Assembly (NCBI RefSeq): GCF_039655775.1 | Contig: NZ_JBBYXJ010000002.1 | Span: forward strand, 62,001-126,000 | Length of the DNA stretch: 64,000 bases | Reading direction: 5' to 3' | Origin: Iodidimonas sp. SYSU 1G8 | GTDB taxonomy: Bacteria > Pseudomonadota > Alphaproteobacteria > SMXS01 | In this document: positions 39,261 through 48,919 of the stretch, in pieces | Layout of the letters: every line of letters starts with the position of its first letter | How positions within the stretch are numbered: the first letter of the stretch is position 1 | The notes under the pieces: model-generated | What the model saw: only the letters and a program-made list of their open reading frames with translations | Database searches by the model: none | Told to the model about the DNA's origin: nothing | Position numbers and translations under genes: made by a program

Positions 39261-39689
39261 CTATTCGTCCTGCAGCCGGAAGACGATGTCCATGCGGGCG
39301 ATCCGGCGGCCGTCGGGCGCCTGTGGCAGCCCGGCGACAGTAACCTGATCGGCGGGGATATCGGTCAACTGGCCGGATTTCTCGCACAGGAAGTGGTAAT
39401 GATCGCCGATGTTGGTATCAAAATAGGTTTTACCGGCATCCACCATGATTTCGCGCAATAGGCCGGCATCCGTAAACTGGTGCAGCGTATTGTAGACCGT
39501 CGCCAGCGAGACGCGGGCCCCGGACTGCTGCGCTTCCTCGTGCAGCGTCTCGGCTGTCACGTGACGGTCGTAGCCCTGCTCGAACAGCAGCTTCGCCAAG
39601 GCCAGGCGCTGGCGCGTGGGCCGCAGATCCGCTTCGCGGAGGCGGGCGATCGCTTGGGCATAGGGACGTTCGTTCATGGTCCAGTCCAT
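39261..39689 (-). CDS. irr: Iron response regulator Irr (Fur family)
   Basis: Irr is the alphaproteobacterial Fur-family protein that senses iron through heme status and acts when iron is scarce. The protein is 142 residues from ATG at 39689 (a second ATG lies at 39677). It has the DNA-binding half READLRPTRQRLALAKLL and ATVYNTLHQFTDAGLLRE, then DHYHFLCEKSGQL. The single CEKS cysteine in place of the CxxC zinc motifs of Fur fits Irr. The N-terminal heme regulatory motif (GCP) of Bradyrhizobium Irr is absent. A sigma70-like promoter whose -10 overlaps the upstream in-frame ATG at 39731 rules out that start. Confidence 0.9.
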   Translation of the reverse strand: MDWTMNERPYAQAIARLREADLRPTRQRLALAKLLFEQGYDRHVTAETLHEEAQQSGARVSLATVYNTLHQFTDAGLLREIMVDAGKTYFDTNIGDHYHFLCEKSGQLTDIPADQVTVAGLPQAPDGRRIARMDIVFRLQDE

Positions 39690-39729
39690 CGAAGGATGCG
39701 CGGGTGAGCGCAAGCTGCGCATCACTCTC

Positions 39730-39759
39730 ATTAGATTGACTCCAGATTGCGAAAGTCAA
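39730..39759 (-). promoter_or_regulatory. Promoter of irr
   Basis: On the minus strand, TTGACT and TCTAAT are separated by 18 bases, about 40 bases before the preferred irr start codon. No ICE box overlaps it, so autoregulation through that motif is not evident. Confidence 0.55.
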
Positions 39760-39841
39760 GCGGACGGCGGATCAAGGCGGCACTAACGCACACCCGAGGC
39801 GTTCGCCTCGTGTCGCGATCGGACAGAAAAGGGAGCGCCAC

Positions 39842-40285
39842 ATGATCAGGACATTGCTGTTTGCCGCCGCGACCGCCGGCTGCCTCGGCCTCGCCGGCGC
39901 CGCCTCGGCGCAAGGGGACTGTCTCGCCTATGGACCCAGCCCCGTGGCGCTGACGGGCATGGTCAGCTCGCTGCAGGCGTCGGGACCGCCGGGCTATGGC
40001 AAGACGCCCGAGACCGACGCCGTTGTCCAGGTGCCCATCCTGCAGATGACGCCGCCCGCCTGCGTCGCGGCGGACACGGCCGATCCCGCCCGCGTGGCCC
40101 TGCAGGACGTCAACACGATCCAGCTGGTGTTTCAGCCGCAAGGGCCTCGGTTCAGGGCCGAGATGACAGGTACCAGTTTCATGGTGGCCGGCACGCTCGT
40201 GCCGCCGGCAGGCCCGCAGCACATCACGCCGGTCGTCCTGGTCGTGGACCGGATGGAGCAGGTGCTCGCGCCAGCGGCGGATTAG
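39842..40285 (+). CDS. Hypothetical secreted protein (DUF4431-like)
   Basis: A 147-residue protein with a clear signal peptide (LLFAAATAGCLGLAGAASA, cleavage near residue 23). The mature part begins with CLAYGPSPVALTGMV and later has TGTSFMVAGTLVPPAG. The opening YGP-V-LTG pattern recalls DUF4431 proteins, but the match is from memory and weak. The two cysteines could form a disulfide. A GGGAGC site precedes the ATG. It converges with the flavin oxidoreductase gene, overlapping it by four bases. Confidence 0.7.
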   Translation: MIRTLLFAAATAGCLGLAGAASAQGDCLAYGPSPVALTGMVSSLQASGPPGYGKTPETDAVVQVPILQMTPPACVAADTADPARVALQDVNTIQLVFQPQGPRFRAEMTGTSFMVAGTLVPPAGPQHITPVVLVVDRMEQVLAPAAD

Positions 40286-41679
40286 TCGCCGGTGGCGATC
40301 CGGTCGACGAGCTGCTTGACCGTCGGCACGAAACCGTTCGAGTAGAACGGGTCCTGCGCGAAACGGTAGGCGCTGTGACCGGCGAACATGAGATTGTTCT
40401 CCAGATCGCCGCCATGGGCGATGTCCATCAGCGTCTTCTGAATGCAGAAGCTGCGCGGATCGGCCTTCTTGCCATTCGAGAAGTCGCCATGGTCGGCCCA
40501 GTTGGAGAAGCGGCAGGCGCTGAGACAGCCCATGCAGTCCGCCTGATCCTTCTGGATTTCGCGCTGCTTCTCGGGACCGACGAAGATCAGGGTCTGATCC
40601 GGCGTGCGCATGGGCTGGGTGTAGCCGGCGGCGCGCCAGTTTTCCGCATGATCGAAATCGCCCGGCGTCAGGTAGAGGGTATTCTTGCGGGCGCCGAGCG
40701 AGAACGGCACCTGATGCTCGCCGACCGGCTCGGTGGTATAGGCAATCTGCCGTTCGCTGCGGCCGTCAAGTTCGCGCAGGAAGTCGTTGCGCACGGCGGA
40801 GGAATAGAATCCCGTCGGCGAATGGCGGTGTAACTGGATGTCGCCTTCCTCCAGCGTCATCAGCCGCTGCTTCCACTGTTCCGGAATAGGGCTTTCCTGG
40901 GTCAGCAACGGCCGGGTGCCGAACTGGAAGCAGATCGGCCCCACTTCGGGATTGTCGATCCAGTCCTCGAAATCACGCAGGAACCAGACGCCGCCGGCCA
41001 TGATGATCGGCGTGTCGTGCAGCCCGCATTCGTTCATCTGCTTGCGCAACTCGACGATGCGCGGATAAGGCGATTCGGGGCGGAGGGGATCTTCCGAATT
41101 GGAAAGACCGTTATGCCCGCCCGCCAGCCAGGGATCCTCGTAGACGACGCCGCCAAGAAACTCCGAGAACTTGAAATACGCGCGTTTCCAGAGGGCGCGG
41201 AAAGCGCGGCCCGAAGAAATGATGGGATAATAGTGGACGCCGTACCGGGCGGCGATTTCGCCCAGCTTGTAGGGCATGCCCGCGCCGCAGGTGACGCCGT
41301 GGATGAGCCCCTTGGCCCGCTCCAGAACGCCATGCAGGATGCGCTGGGCACCGCCCATTTCCCACAGCACGTTGATGTTGATGAAGCCCTGACCGTTGGC
41401 CCTGTCATAGGCCTCGCGGATCTGGGCCAAGCCGCCGCGGATACCGAAATCGATCAGTTCCTCGTGGCGGTCCTGACGCGTGCGCCCGTGATAGACATAC
41501 GGCACGAGCCGGCCATCGGCGTCATAGGAATCGGCGTTGACGCAGGACACGGTGCCAATGCCGCCGGCCGCGGCCCATGCGCCAGAGCTGTAGCCATTGG
41601 TGACGGAAATGCCCTTGCCGCCTTCGATCAGGGGCAGGACTTCTTTTCCGGCTATCCGGATGGCGTTAAGTGCTTTCAT
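40282..41679 (-). CDS. NAD(P)H-dependent flavin oxidoreductase (nitronate monooxygenase-like) with Cys-rich C-terminal region
   Basis: A 465-residue FMN-type TIM-barrel protein. N-terminal GGKGISVTNGYSSGAWAAAGGIG, IHGVTCGAGMP, IIMAGGVWFLRDFEDW and CFQFGTRPLLTQESP follow the nitronate monooxygenase/2-nitropropane dioxygenase family. It is about 120-150 residues longer than usual, and the C-terminal addition includes QADCMGCLSACRFSNW, which could bind a metal or an Fe-S cluster. The reaction is unknown. The start ATG at 41679 lies 85 bases past the pnp stop. Confidence 0.85.
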   Translation of the reverse strand: MKALNAIRIAGKEVLPLIEGGKGISVTNGYSSGAWAAAGGIGTVSCVNADSYDADGRLVPYVYHGRTRQDRHEELIDFGIRGGLAQIREAYDRANGQGFININVLWEMGGAQRILHGVLERAKGLIHGVTCGAGMPYKLGEIAARYGVHYYPIISSGRAFRALWKRAYFKFSEFLGGVVYEDPWLAGGHNGLSNSEDPLRPESPYPRIVELRKQMNECGLHDTPIIMAGGVWFLRDFEDWIDNPEVGPICFQFGTRPLLTQESPIPEQWKQRLMTLEEGDIQLHRHSPTGFYSSAVRNDFLRELDGRSERQIAYTTEPVGEHQVPFSLGARKNTLYLTPGDFDHAENWRAAGYTQPMRTPDQTLIFVGPEKQREIQKDQADCMGCLSACRFSNWADHGDFSNGKKADPRSFCIQKTLMDIAHGGDLENNLMFAGHSAYRFAQDPFYSNGFVPTVKQLVDRIATGD

Positions 41680-41697
41680 TGATCGGGACGGTCCTCA

Positions 41698-41748
41698 TGC
41701 CGTTTCGGCCCGAAGGCTCCTACAGGAGCCAAATAGGCCAAAACGGCA
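41698..41748 (-). terminator. Nested hairpin downstream of pnp
   Basis: An outer 13-base stem (TGCCGTTTCGGCC with GGCCAAAACGGCA, one position forming G-U only in the minus-strand RNA) encloses an inner hairpin GGCTCC-TACA-GGAGCC. The wobble indicates that the structure belongs to minus-strand transcripts, that is, the end of pnp. Confidence 0.55.
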
Positions 41749-41764
41749 CGAAAACCAAGTCTCA

Positions 41765-43906
41765 TCAATCCCGGCGCGGCTTCTTGGCCTCGCGGGTGTC
41801 GGGCAGTTCCTCGCCCGTCTCCTGATTCACCAGCCGCATGGACAGGCGAACCTTGCCGCGATCGTCGACGCCGAGGACCTTCACCTTTACGGGCTGGCCT
41901 TCCTTGATGACGTCGGAAACCTGGGCGACGCGTTCCTCGCGCAGCTCGGAAATGTGCACCAGTCCGTCCTTGTTGCCGATGAAGTTCACGAAGGCGCCGA
42001 AGTCGACGACCTTGACGACTTTGCCGTCATAGATCACGCCCACTTCCGGCTCGGCGACGATGCCGGTGATCCAGGCACGCGCCTTCTTGATGGCTTCCGG
42101 ATCGCTGGAGGCGATCTTGATGGTGCCGTCGTCCTCGATATCGATCTTGGCGCCGGTCTGCTCGACGATCTCGCGGATCACCTTGCCGCCGGTCCCGATG
42201 ACTTCACGAATCTTGTCCTTCGGCACGCTCATCGTCTCGATGCGCGGCGCGTTGGAGCTGAGTTCACCGCGCGACTGGTCGAGCGACTTGGCCATTTCGG
42301 CGAGGATATGGATGCGGCCGCCCTGCGCCTGAGCCAGCGCGGACTGCATGATGTCCTTGGTGATCCCGGTGATCTTGATGTCCATCTGCAGCGAGGTGAT
42401 GCCTTCCGACGTGCCCGCCACCTTGAAATCCATGTCGCCGAGGTGATCCTCGTCGCCGAGGATGTCGGACAGAACGGCGTAGCTGCCGTCCTTTTCCAGA
42501 ATCAGGCCCATGGCGATGCCCGACACGGGCCGCTTGATCGGCACGCCCGCGTCCATCATGGCGAGGGACGAGGAGCACACGGTGGCCATGGAACTGGAGC
42601 CGTTCGATTCGGTGATCTCCGACACCACGCGGATGGTGTAGGGGAACTCCTCCGCCGAGGGCAGGACCGCCTGGAGGGCGCGCCACGCCAGCTTGCCGTG
42701 ACCCACCTCGCGGCGGCCGGTGAACCCGGAGCGGCCAACTTCACCGACCGAGAAGGGCGGGAAGTTGTAGTGCAGCATGAAGCGCGAGCGCCAGTTGCCC
42801 TCGAGCGAATCGATGATCTGCTCGTCATCGCCGGTGCCCAGGGTGACCACGCCCAGCGACTGCGTTTCGCCGCGGGTGAACAGGCACGAGCCGTGGGTGC
42901 GCGGCAGGACCGTGACCTCGGCCAGGATCTGGCGAACGGTGGTCAGGTCGCGGCCATCGATACGGCGGCTGGTCTTGATGATGTTGCCACGGACGATGGT
43001 CTTTTCCAGGTCCTTCAGCAGCGTCTTGACCACGCTGGGATCGGCTGGGGGATCCATGTCGGCCAGTGCCGCGACGACCTTGCTCTTGGCTTCGCTGATG
43101 GCCTTGGTGCGGACCTGCTTTTCGGTGTTGGCGTAGGCCGCGCGCAGGGCGGGCTCGCCCAGTTCGGCGATGCGGGCCTCGAGCGCGCTGTTGTCGGGGC
43201 CTTCCGGCAGCGACCACGGTTCCTTGGCCGCCTCTTCGGCCAGATCGATGATCAGGTCGATCACGGGCTGCATCTGCTCATGACCGAACATGACGGCGCC
43301 GAGCATGACTTCCTCGCTCAGCTCGGCGGCCTGCGATTCCACCATCAGCACCGCGGTGCTGGTGCCGGCCACGGCCAGATCGAGCTGTGAATTCGGCAGG
43401 TCGTCGATCGAAGGGTTCAGGACGTACGCGCCATCGATATAGCCGACGCGCGCGCCGCCGATCGGGCCCAGGAACGGAATGCCCGAAATGGTCAGCGCCG
43501 CCGAGGCGCCGATCATGGCGACCATGTCCGGGTCGTTCTCCATGTCGTGGCTGAGCACGGTGCAGAGCACCTGGGTTTCGTTGCGGAAACCGGCGGGGAA
43601 CAGCGGACGGATCGGACGATCGATCAGGCGCGAGGTCAGCGTCTCCTTTTCGGTCGGACGGCCTTCACGCTTGAAGAAGCCGCCCGGAATCTTGCCGGCG
43701 GCGTAATATTTCTCGGTGTAGTTGACGGTCAGCGGGAAGAAGTCCAGGCCCGGCTTGGGCGACTTTTCCGCGACGACGGTGCACAATACGACGGTATCGC
43801 CGTAGCTGACCATGACGGCGCCGTCGGCCTGACGGGCGACGCGACCGGTTTCGAGGACCAGCTTGCGGCCGCCCCAGTTGAGTTCCTTACGGGTAATGTT
43901 AAACAT
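41765..43906 (-). CDS. pnp: Polynucleotide phosphorylase
   Basis: A phosphorolytic 3'-5' exoribonuclease of the RNA degradosome. The protein is 713 residues from ATG at 43906. Two RNase PH-like domains ([16 protein letters not shown] and [17 protein letters not shown]) flank a helical linker. The C-terminus has a KH domain ([15 protein letters not shown]) and an S1 domain ([20 protein letters not shown], in part). An in-frame ATG at 43984 would add residues not seen in homologues. It follows rpsO, the usual arrangement. Confidence 0.97.
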   Translation of the reverse strand: MFNITRKELNWGGRKLVLETGRVARQADGAVMVSYGDTVVLCTVVAEKSPKPGLDFFPLTVNYTEKYYAAGKIPGGFFKREGRPTEKETLTSRLIDRPIRPLFPAGFRNETQVLCTVLSHDMENDPDMVAMIGASAALTISGIPFLGPIGGARVGYIDGAYVLNPSIDDLPNSQLDLAVAGTSTAVLMVESQAAELSEEVMLGAVMFGHEQMQPVIDLIIDLAEEAAKEPWSLPEGPDNSALEARIAELGEPALRAAYANTEKQVRTKAISEAKSKVVAALADMDPPADPSVVKTLLKDLEKTIVRGNIIKTSRRIDGRDLTTVRQILAEVTVLPRTHGSCLFTRGETQSLGVVTLGTGDDEQIIDSLEGNWRSRFMLHYNFPPFSVGEVGRSGFTGRREVGHGKLAWRALQAVLPSAEEFPYTIRVVSEITESNGSSSMATVCSSSLAMMDAGVPIKRPVSGIAMGLILEKDGSYAVLSDILGDEDHLGDMDFKVAGTSEGITSLQMDIKITGITKDIMQSALAQAQGGRIHILAEMAKSLDQSRGELSSNAPRIETMSVPKDKIREVIGTGGKVIREIVEQTGAKIDIEDDGTIKIASSDPEAIKKARAWITGIVAEPEVGVIYDGKVVKVVDFGAFVNFIGNKDGLVHISELREERVAQVSDVIKEGQPVKVKVLGVDDRGKVRLSMRLVNQETGEELPDTREAKKPRRD

Positions 43907-44011
43907 GGCTAATCCTAATTCTTGCGCGGCGGGCCCCATTGCCTGCCGCCCCTTCCTCGTCTCTTTCAATTCGAAGGCCTTCATCCGCCATTGACGGCGG
44001 GCATTACGACA

Positions 44012-44037
44012 AAGGCGCCGGACGATGCCGGCGCCTT
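44012..44037 (-). terminator. Intrinsic terminator between rpsO and pnp
   Basis: On the minus strand a 10-base stem (AAGGCGCCGG and CCGGCGCCTT) with a six-base loop begins 4 bases past the rpsO stop and is followed by TGTC after the TTT. The same position holds a terminator in E. coli. Confidence 0.7.
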
Positions 44038-44041
44038 CATG

Positions 44042-44311
44042 TTACTTGCGCAGACCGAGGCGCTGGATGAGCGAAGCATAGCGCGCTTCGTCCACTTTTT
44101 TCACGTAGTCCAGCAACCGGCGGCGCTGGTTGACCATCTTGATCAGACCGCGGCGGGAGTGGTTGTCCTTGGCGTGGGTCTTGAAGTGTCCGGTCAGATT
44201 GTTGATCCGTTCGGTCAGGATCGCGACCTGGACTTCGGGGGAACCGGTGTCGCCCTTGACGACAGCGTATTCACCAATCAGTTCTTCCTTGCGGGCAGGC
44301 GTAATCGACAT
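44042..44311 (-). CDS. rpsO: 30S ribosomal protein S15
   Basis: A small-subunit protein that binds 16S rRNA early in assembly. The 89 residues show the S15 pattern: [38 protein letters not shown] (in part) and [11 protein letters not shown] strong TAAGGAG site lies 8 bases before the ATG. It sits between truB and pnp, as in most proteobacteria. Confidence 0.98.
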   Translation of the reverse strand: MSITPARKEELIGEYAVVKGDTGSPEVQVAILTERINNLTGHFKTHAKDNHSRRGLIKMVNQRRRLLDYVKKVDEARYASLIQRLGLRK

Positions 44312-44322
44312 CGAGCATCTCC

Positions 44323-45216
44323 TTATGAGTTGAAAAGCCGCTTGGGCTTGAGGTTTCCGTCCTCGAGCACGCCCAAACCGACGGCTTTCCCGGACACCTT
44401 GATCACCACCTCGCCATTCAGCTGACGCGGCACGAAGACCGCTTGGCCGTGACGGAGACGGTCGGCCTCGCTTTCCATCACGGCGACCGCCGGGATGTCG
44501 TCCAGCGGTGTCTCGATGGGCAGCAAAAGGCCCGAAGGCGGCGCACTATTGCCCAATTCCCCAATCTTATCCAGTGAAAACGAGTCGGCCTCGTGGAACG
44601 GGCCGACCCGGGTTCGGCGCAGGGCTGTCACATGACCGAAGGTCCCGAGCCGAACGCCGAGATCGCGGGCGAGCGAACGGACATAGGTGCCCTTGCCGCA
44701 ATCGACCTCGAAATCGGCACTGTCCGCGCCAGCGGCCAGCAGGCTGAACCGATCCACCTGAACCTCGCGCGGCGGCAGGTCCGGCGGCGCGCCATCCCGC
44801 GCAAGGTCGTAGGCCCGCTCGCCATCGACCTTGATCGCCGAATAGGATGGCGGCTTCTGCTGGATCAGGCCGGTGAATTCGGGCAGCACCGCCTCGATGG
44901 CCGCGGCGTCGGGACGCACGTCGCTGGTGCCGGTCACGGCGCCCTCGCTGTCGTCGGTATCCCGGCCCTCGCCCCACTGCACGGTGAACTTGTAGGTCTT
45001 GCTGCCGCCCATGGCGTAGGAAACCAGCTTGGTGGCATCGCCCAGCGCCAGCGGCAGCACGCCGGTGGCCAGCGGATCGAGCGTGCCGGCATGGCCGACC
45101 TTGGCCGCGTCCAGCATCCGCTTGACGCGCGCGACCGCATGCGCCGACGTCACGCCCTGCGGCTTGTCGACGACAATCCAGCCGGTGATGGGCCGGCCCT
45201 TATTACGACGTCCCAT
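44323..45216 (-). CDS. truB: tRNA pseudouridine(55) synthase
   Basis: Makes pseudouridine 55 in the T loop of tRNAs. The protein is 297 residues from ATG at 45216. Motifs are [19 protein letters not shown] at the start, the catalytic aspartate in [19 protein letters not shown], and [16 protein letters not shown]. The longer open frame upstream overlaps rbfA and is not coding. rbfA ends 7 bases before the start. Confidence 0.96.
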   Translation of the reverse strand: MGRRNKGRPITGWIVVDKPQGVTSAHAVARVKRMLDAAKVGHAGTLDPLATGVLPLALGDATKLVSYAMGGSKTYKFTVQWGEGRDTDDSEGAVTGTSDVRPDAAAIEAVLPEFTGLIQQKPPSYSAIKVDGERAYDLARDGAPPDLPPREVQVDRFSLLAAGADSADFEVDCGKGTYVRSLARDLGVRLGTFGHVTALRRTRVGPFHEADSFSLDKIGELGNSAPPSGLLLPIETPLDDIPAVAVMESEADRLRHGQAVFVPRQLNGEVVIKVSGKAVGLGVLEDGNLKPKRLFNS

Positions 45217-45223
45217 ATGTAGT

Positions 45224-45628
45224 CTATTCGTCCTCGGAGGAATCTTTGTCCAGGTCGCGGCGCACGCCGGGCTCGTTGAGCAAGGTGCCGATCCGCTCGG
45301 CGATCTCGAACGAGCGATCGACCGAGAACCGCAACTGGGGCGTATAGCGCAGGGCCACCTCGTGGGAGACCTGGCCACGCAGGTAGCGAGCGCAGCGATT
45401 GAGCCCGGCCGCCACCTTTTCCGCATCATGACCGCCCAACGGCATGATCCACGCCGTCGCGTTCTTGAGATCGGGGCCGAGCTCGACTTCGGTCACCGTC
45501 ACCGACACGCCGACGAGGGCGGGATCGCGCAGATCGCCGCGTGACAGCACCTCCGCCAACGCGTGGCGAAGCACTTCGCCGACGCGGCTTTGACGCTGGG
45601 TCCGCGGACCCCCGCGTGCTCTGGTCAT
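45224..45628 (-). CDS. rbfA: Ribosome-binding factor A
   Basis: A KH-fold factor that binds immature 30S subunits and aids 16S rRNA processing. The 134 residues contain RQSRVGEVLRHALAEVLSRG, VGVSVTVTEVELGPDLKNA and LRYTPQLRFSVDRSFE, all typical. It lies between infB (25-base gap) and truB. Confidence 0.96.
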   Translation of the reverse strand: MTRARGGPRTQRQSRVGEVLRHALAEVLSRGDLRDPALVGVSVTVTEVELGPDLKNATAWIMPLGGHDAEKVAAGLNRCARYLRGQVSHEVALRYTPQLRFSVDRSFEIAERIGTLLNEPGVRRDLDKDSSEDE

Positions 45629-45653
45629 GACCTTCTCGCCTCGCTCGTGACGG

Positions 45654-48287
45654 TTACAGCGTGCGGGCGCGTTCTTCGACCGAGTAGACCTCGATCTTGT
45701 CGCCGGCCTTCACCTCGTTGAAGTTCTCGATGGTGATACCGCATTCGGTACCCGCCACGACCTCCTTCACCTCGTCGCGGAAACGGCGCACCGAACTGAT
45801 CTTGCCATCGTGAACAATAGTGTCGTTGCGCAGCACGCGCGCCCGCGCATCGGCCCGGACCGCACCGTCCGTGACGATACAGCCAGCGGCCTTGCCCTTG
45901 CCCGCCGCGAACACTTCCTTGACATCGGCGATGCCGAGGATGGTTTCGCGAATTTCGGGCGACAGCATGCCGGACAGCGCCGCCTTGATCTCGTCGACCA
46001 GGTCGTAGATCACCGAGTAGTAACGGATTTCCACGCCGTTCTGCTCCGCCATGGTGCGGGCCTTGCCCGGCGCGCGGACGTTGAAGGCCAGAATCGGAGC
46101 CTTCGAGGCCTCGGCCAGCATCACGTCCGATTCGGACACGCCGCCGACGCCGCTGAGCAGGACCTTCACGGCAACTTCGTCGGTGTTCATGGACGTCAGC
46201 GCGTTGGCGATGGCCTCGGCCGAGCCATGCACGTCGGCCTTGATCACCACGGGCAGCTCCTGCGCTTCCTTGGTCTTCAGCCTGTCCATCATGGCCTCGA
46301 GCGACGCGCGCGCGAGCGGCGCGGCGGCCTTTTCCTTAGCCTGACGCTGACGATACTCGGAGATCTCGCGGGCCCGGGCCTCGCTCTCGACCACCAGGAA
46401 GTCGTCGCCCGCCATGGGCGCGCCGGTCGCGCCGAGCACGGCGACCGGCTGCGCCGGACCGGCTTCCTTCAGATTCTTGCCCTTGTCGTCGATCAGGGCA
46501 CGGACGCGGCCCGATTCGGCGCCCATCACGAAGATGTCGCCGATCCGCAAGGTGCCCCGCGTGACCAGAACGGTCGCGACGGCGCCGCGTCCCTTGTCCA
46601 GCATGGATTCAATGACCACGCCTTCGCCGGGGCGGTTCGGATTCGCGCGCAGCTCGAGCACTTCGGACTGCAGGATGATGGCTTCTTCCAACTTCTCGAG
46701 ATTGAGCCGCTGCTTGGCCGAGACTTCCACGTCGAGGACGTCGCCGCTGAGCTTTTCCACCACGATCTCGTGCTGGAGCAGGCCCTGGCGCACCTTGTCC
46801 GGATCGGCCTCGTGCTTGTCGATCTTGTTGATCGCCACGATGATCGGCACGCCCGCCGCGCGAGCATGCTGAATCGCCTCGGCCGTCTGCGGCATGATAC
46901 CGTCATCGGCCGCCACGACCAGCACCACGATATCCGTGACCTGAGCGCCGCGGGCGCGCATGGCCGTGAACGCCGAGTGGCCGGGCGTGTCGAGGAAGGT
47001 GATCTTCTCGCCGCCAGGCATGGTCACCTGATAGGCGCCGATATGCTGGGTGATGCCGCCGGCCTCGCCCGCCACCACGTCGGTGGCGCGCAGAGCGTCG
47101 AGCAACGAGGTCTTGCCGTGGTCGACATGGCCCATGACCGTCACGACCGGCGGACGCGGCCGCAGATCATCGGGATTGTCCGCGTCGCCGGACAGACCGG
47201 CCTCCACATCCGCTTCGGCGACTCGCTTCATCTTATGGCCCATCTCGGCCACGACGATTTCAGCCGTATCCGCGTCAATAGTGTCGTTGACGCCGACCAG
47301 GACGCCGATTTTCATCAGCTCGCGCACCACGTCGTGGGCACGCTCGGTCATGCGGTTGGCCAGTTCAGCCACGGTAATGTGCTCGGGAACGATGATTTCG
47401 CGGAACAGCTTCTCCGGCGCGCCCGAGGCACGGCGGTTGGCCTTCTGCTTTTCACGCGCTCGCCGCATGGCGGCCAGCGACCGCTGACGCTCCTCGGCAC
47501 CGTCATCCAGCGCACGCTGGACGGTAAGCTTGGAATTGGCGCGGCGCGGATCGGCCTTCGGCGTCGGCTTGGCGTGCGCCTTCGCGGCGCCCGCGCCCGG
47601 ACCGGCGCCGGCACGCGCCTTCTTCTTGCGCTCGTCTTCCTCTTCCTCGTCGATCAGCGTCGCGCTGCGGACGCGATCCTCGGCCTTGGGCACGCGGCGT
47701 GCTTCATCGGCGGCGGGCGCGGCAGGGGTCGCGACGGCGGCCGGCGCGGTGCGCGCGGCCTGGGGCTGCGCCTGGCCGGGTTCGACGCGTGGCTTCGGCT
47801 TCGCCACCGTGACCTGTGGCTCGGGGCGGGCACGCTCCTCGACCGGCGCCGGTTCGGCGACGGGCTTGGGCTGAAGCGCCTCCTCGCGCGCCTTGCGCTC
47901 GGCTTCCTCGGCCTCGCGACGCAAGCGCTCTTCTTCCTCGGCCTTGCGGCGGGCCTCTTCCTCGGCCTGGCGCTTGGCTTCTTCTTCCTTGCGGACGCGC
48001 TCGAGCTCTTCCTGACGGCGTGCTTCTTCCAGCGCGCGCATGCGGACGGCTTTCTCGTCCTTGGTCAGGTGGCCGTCGCCGCCATCATGATCGTGGCCAC
48101 CGCCATGCTCGCCGTCACGGGTGATGACGCGGCGGCGCTTGCGCTCCACGACCACGGGCTTGCCGCGTCCATGGGACAGACTCTGCCGTACCTGCCCGGA
48201 GCCCGCGTCCACAGTCTTCTTCAACTGCAGCGTCTTGCCGGAAGACAGGGTGAGCTTCGTGTCACCGCTTTCCTTGGTTTCGCTCAT
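45654..48287 (-). CDS. infB: Translation initiation factor IF-2
   Basis: The GTPase that brings initiator tRNA to the 30S subunit. The 877 residues begin with the alphaproteobacterial IF-2 associated segment ([13 protein letters not shown]). A long charged, alanine- and glutamate-rich linker follows (residues about 75-290), with a histidine-rich patch [12 protein letters not shown]. The G domain has [30 protein letters not shown] and [10 protein letters not shown], and the C-terminal domains recognise fMet-tRNA. The start overlaps ylxR by four bases. Confidence 0.97.
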   Translation of the reverse strand: MSETKESGDTKLTLSSGKTLQLKKTVDAGSGQVRQSLSHGRGKPVVVERKRRRVITRDGEHGGGHDHDGGDGHLTKDEKAVRMRALEEARRQEELERVRKEEEAKRQAEEEARRKAEEEERLRREAEEAERKAREEALQPKPVAEPAPVEERARPEPQVTVAKPKPRVEPGQAQPQAARTAPAAVATPAAPAADEARRVPKAEDRVRSATLIDEEEEDERKKKARAGAGPGAGAAKAHAKPTPKADPRRANSKLTVQRALDDGAEERQRSLAAMRRAREKQKANRRASGAPEKLFREIIVPEHITVAELANRMTERAHDVVRELMKIGVLVGVNDTIDADTAEIVVAEMGHKMKRVAEADVEAGLSGDADNPDDLRPRPPVVTVMGHVDHGKTSLLDALRATDVVAGEAGGITQHIGAYQVTMPGGEKITFLDTPGHSAFTAMRARGAQVTDIVVLVVAADDGIMPQTAEAIQHARAAGVPIIVAINKIDKHEADPDKVRQGLLQHEIVVEKLSGDVLDVEVSAKQRLNLEKLEEAIILQSEVLELRANPNRPGEGVVIESMLDKGRGAVATVLVTRGTLRIGDIFVMGAESGRVRALIDDKGKNLKEAGPAQPVAVLGATGAPMAGDDFLVVESEARAREISEYRQRQAKEKAAAPLARASLEAMMDRLKTKEAQELPVVIKADVHGSAEAIANALTSMNTDEVAVKVLLSGVGGVSESDVMLAEASKAPILAFNVRAPGKARTMAEQNGVEIRYYSVIYDLVDEIKAALSGMLSPEIRETILGIADVKEVFAAGKGKAAGCIVTDGAVRADARARVLRNDTIVHDGKISSVRRFRDEVKEVVAGTECGITIENFNEVKAGDKIEVYSVEERARTL

Positions 48288-48907
48288 TCACCGTTCCTCA
48301 ATTCGCGTTCGGACAGCCCATCAGGGCTTTCGCACTGCCGATAACCGGCAAGCATATTCACATCGGCCACAAAACGCCGGGCCAGGCCGCCGTCGCGCAG
48401 GGCAGCATGTACCACATTCCCGCGCCCCAAGGCCAAACTCAATTGCTCGGACGTGAAAAGGTCCACGTCCGGCCGGCCTGCCGCGAGGCCATAAAGCTTG
48501 CGCCGGCCATCGGGCGAGGCATCGCTGGCGGTGACCAGCACCGCCGCCTCGCCGCTCTGCAACCAGCCCTTCACCTTCTCGAAACCGGCCACGATGTCGC
48601 CGGCCTTCCGGGCAAGACCCAGCAGGTTCAGGCAACCATTCACCCATTGGCTTTCGATCAGCGCGGGCAGGCCCTCGGGCACGCTGACCTTGCGGCGCGC
48701 GGCGCGAGAAAAGGCATTCTTCGCACAAGCGGTTTCCACCAGGTCGCGCCGTGCCGAGACCCACAGGCCGCGGCCAGGCAGCTTACCCCTGAGATCGGGA
48801 ACGATGACGTCGCCGGGACCGACGACAAAACGCACGAGCCCCGCCTGCGGCTGGGTCTCGCCGCTTACGATGCATCGTCGTTCCGCCACATGGTCCTCAC
48901 GCGTCAT
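48284..48907 (-). CDS. YlxR/L7Ae-type RNA-binding protein
   Basis: A 207-residue protein that joins two small RNA-binding modules encoded separately in Bacillus. The N-terminal YlxR (DUF448) part has [20 protein letters not shown] and [14 protein letters not shown]. The C-terminal L7Ae-like part has [17 protein letters not shown] and [16 protein letters not shown]. The location between nusA and infB is the conserved one for both. A role in transcription or ribosome function is likely but not defined. Confidence 0.9.
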   Translation of the reverse strand: MTREDHVAERRCIVSGETQPQAGLVRFVVGPGDVIVPDLRGKLPGRGLWVSARRDLVETACAKNAFSRAARRKVSVPEGLPALIESQWVNGCLNLLGLARKAGDIVAGFEKVKGWLQSGEAAVLVTASDASPDGRRKLYGLAAGRPDVDLFTSEQLSLALGRGNVVHAALRDGGLARRFVADVNMLAGYRQCESPDGLSERELRNGE

Positions 48908-48919
48908 CCATTCTCCAGA

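Noticed and set aside
43907-43984. 26-residue N-terminal extension of polynucleotide phosphorylase from an ATG at 43984
   Set aside because: Known Pnp proteins begin at the segment [11 protein letters not shown]. The extension is not family-like and lies in the leader between the rpsO terminator and pnp.
45810-48344. Plus-strand open frame of 844 codons opposite infB
   Set aside because: Same reason: its length follows from the codon bias of infB on the other strand, and no start signal or family motif supports it.
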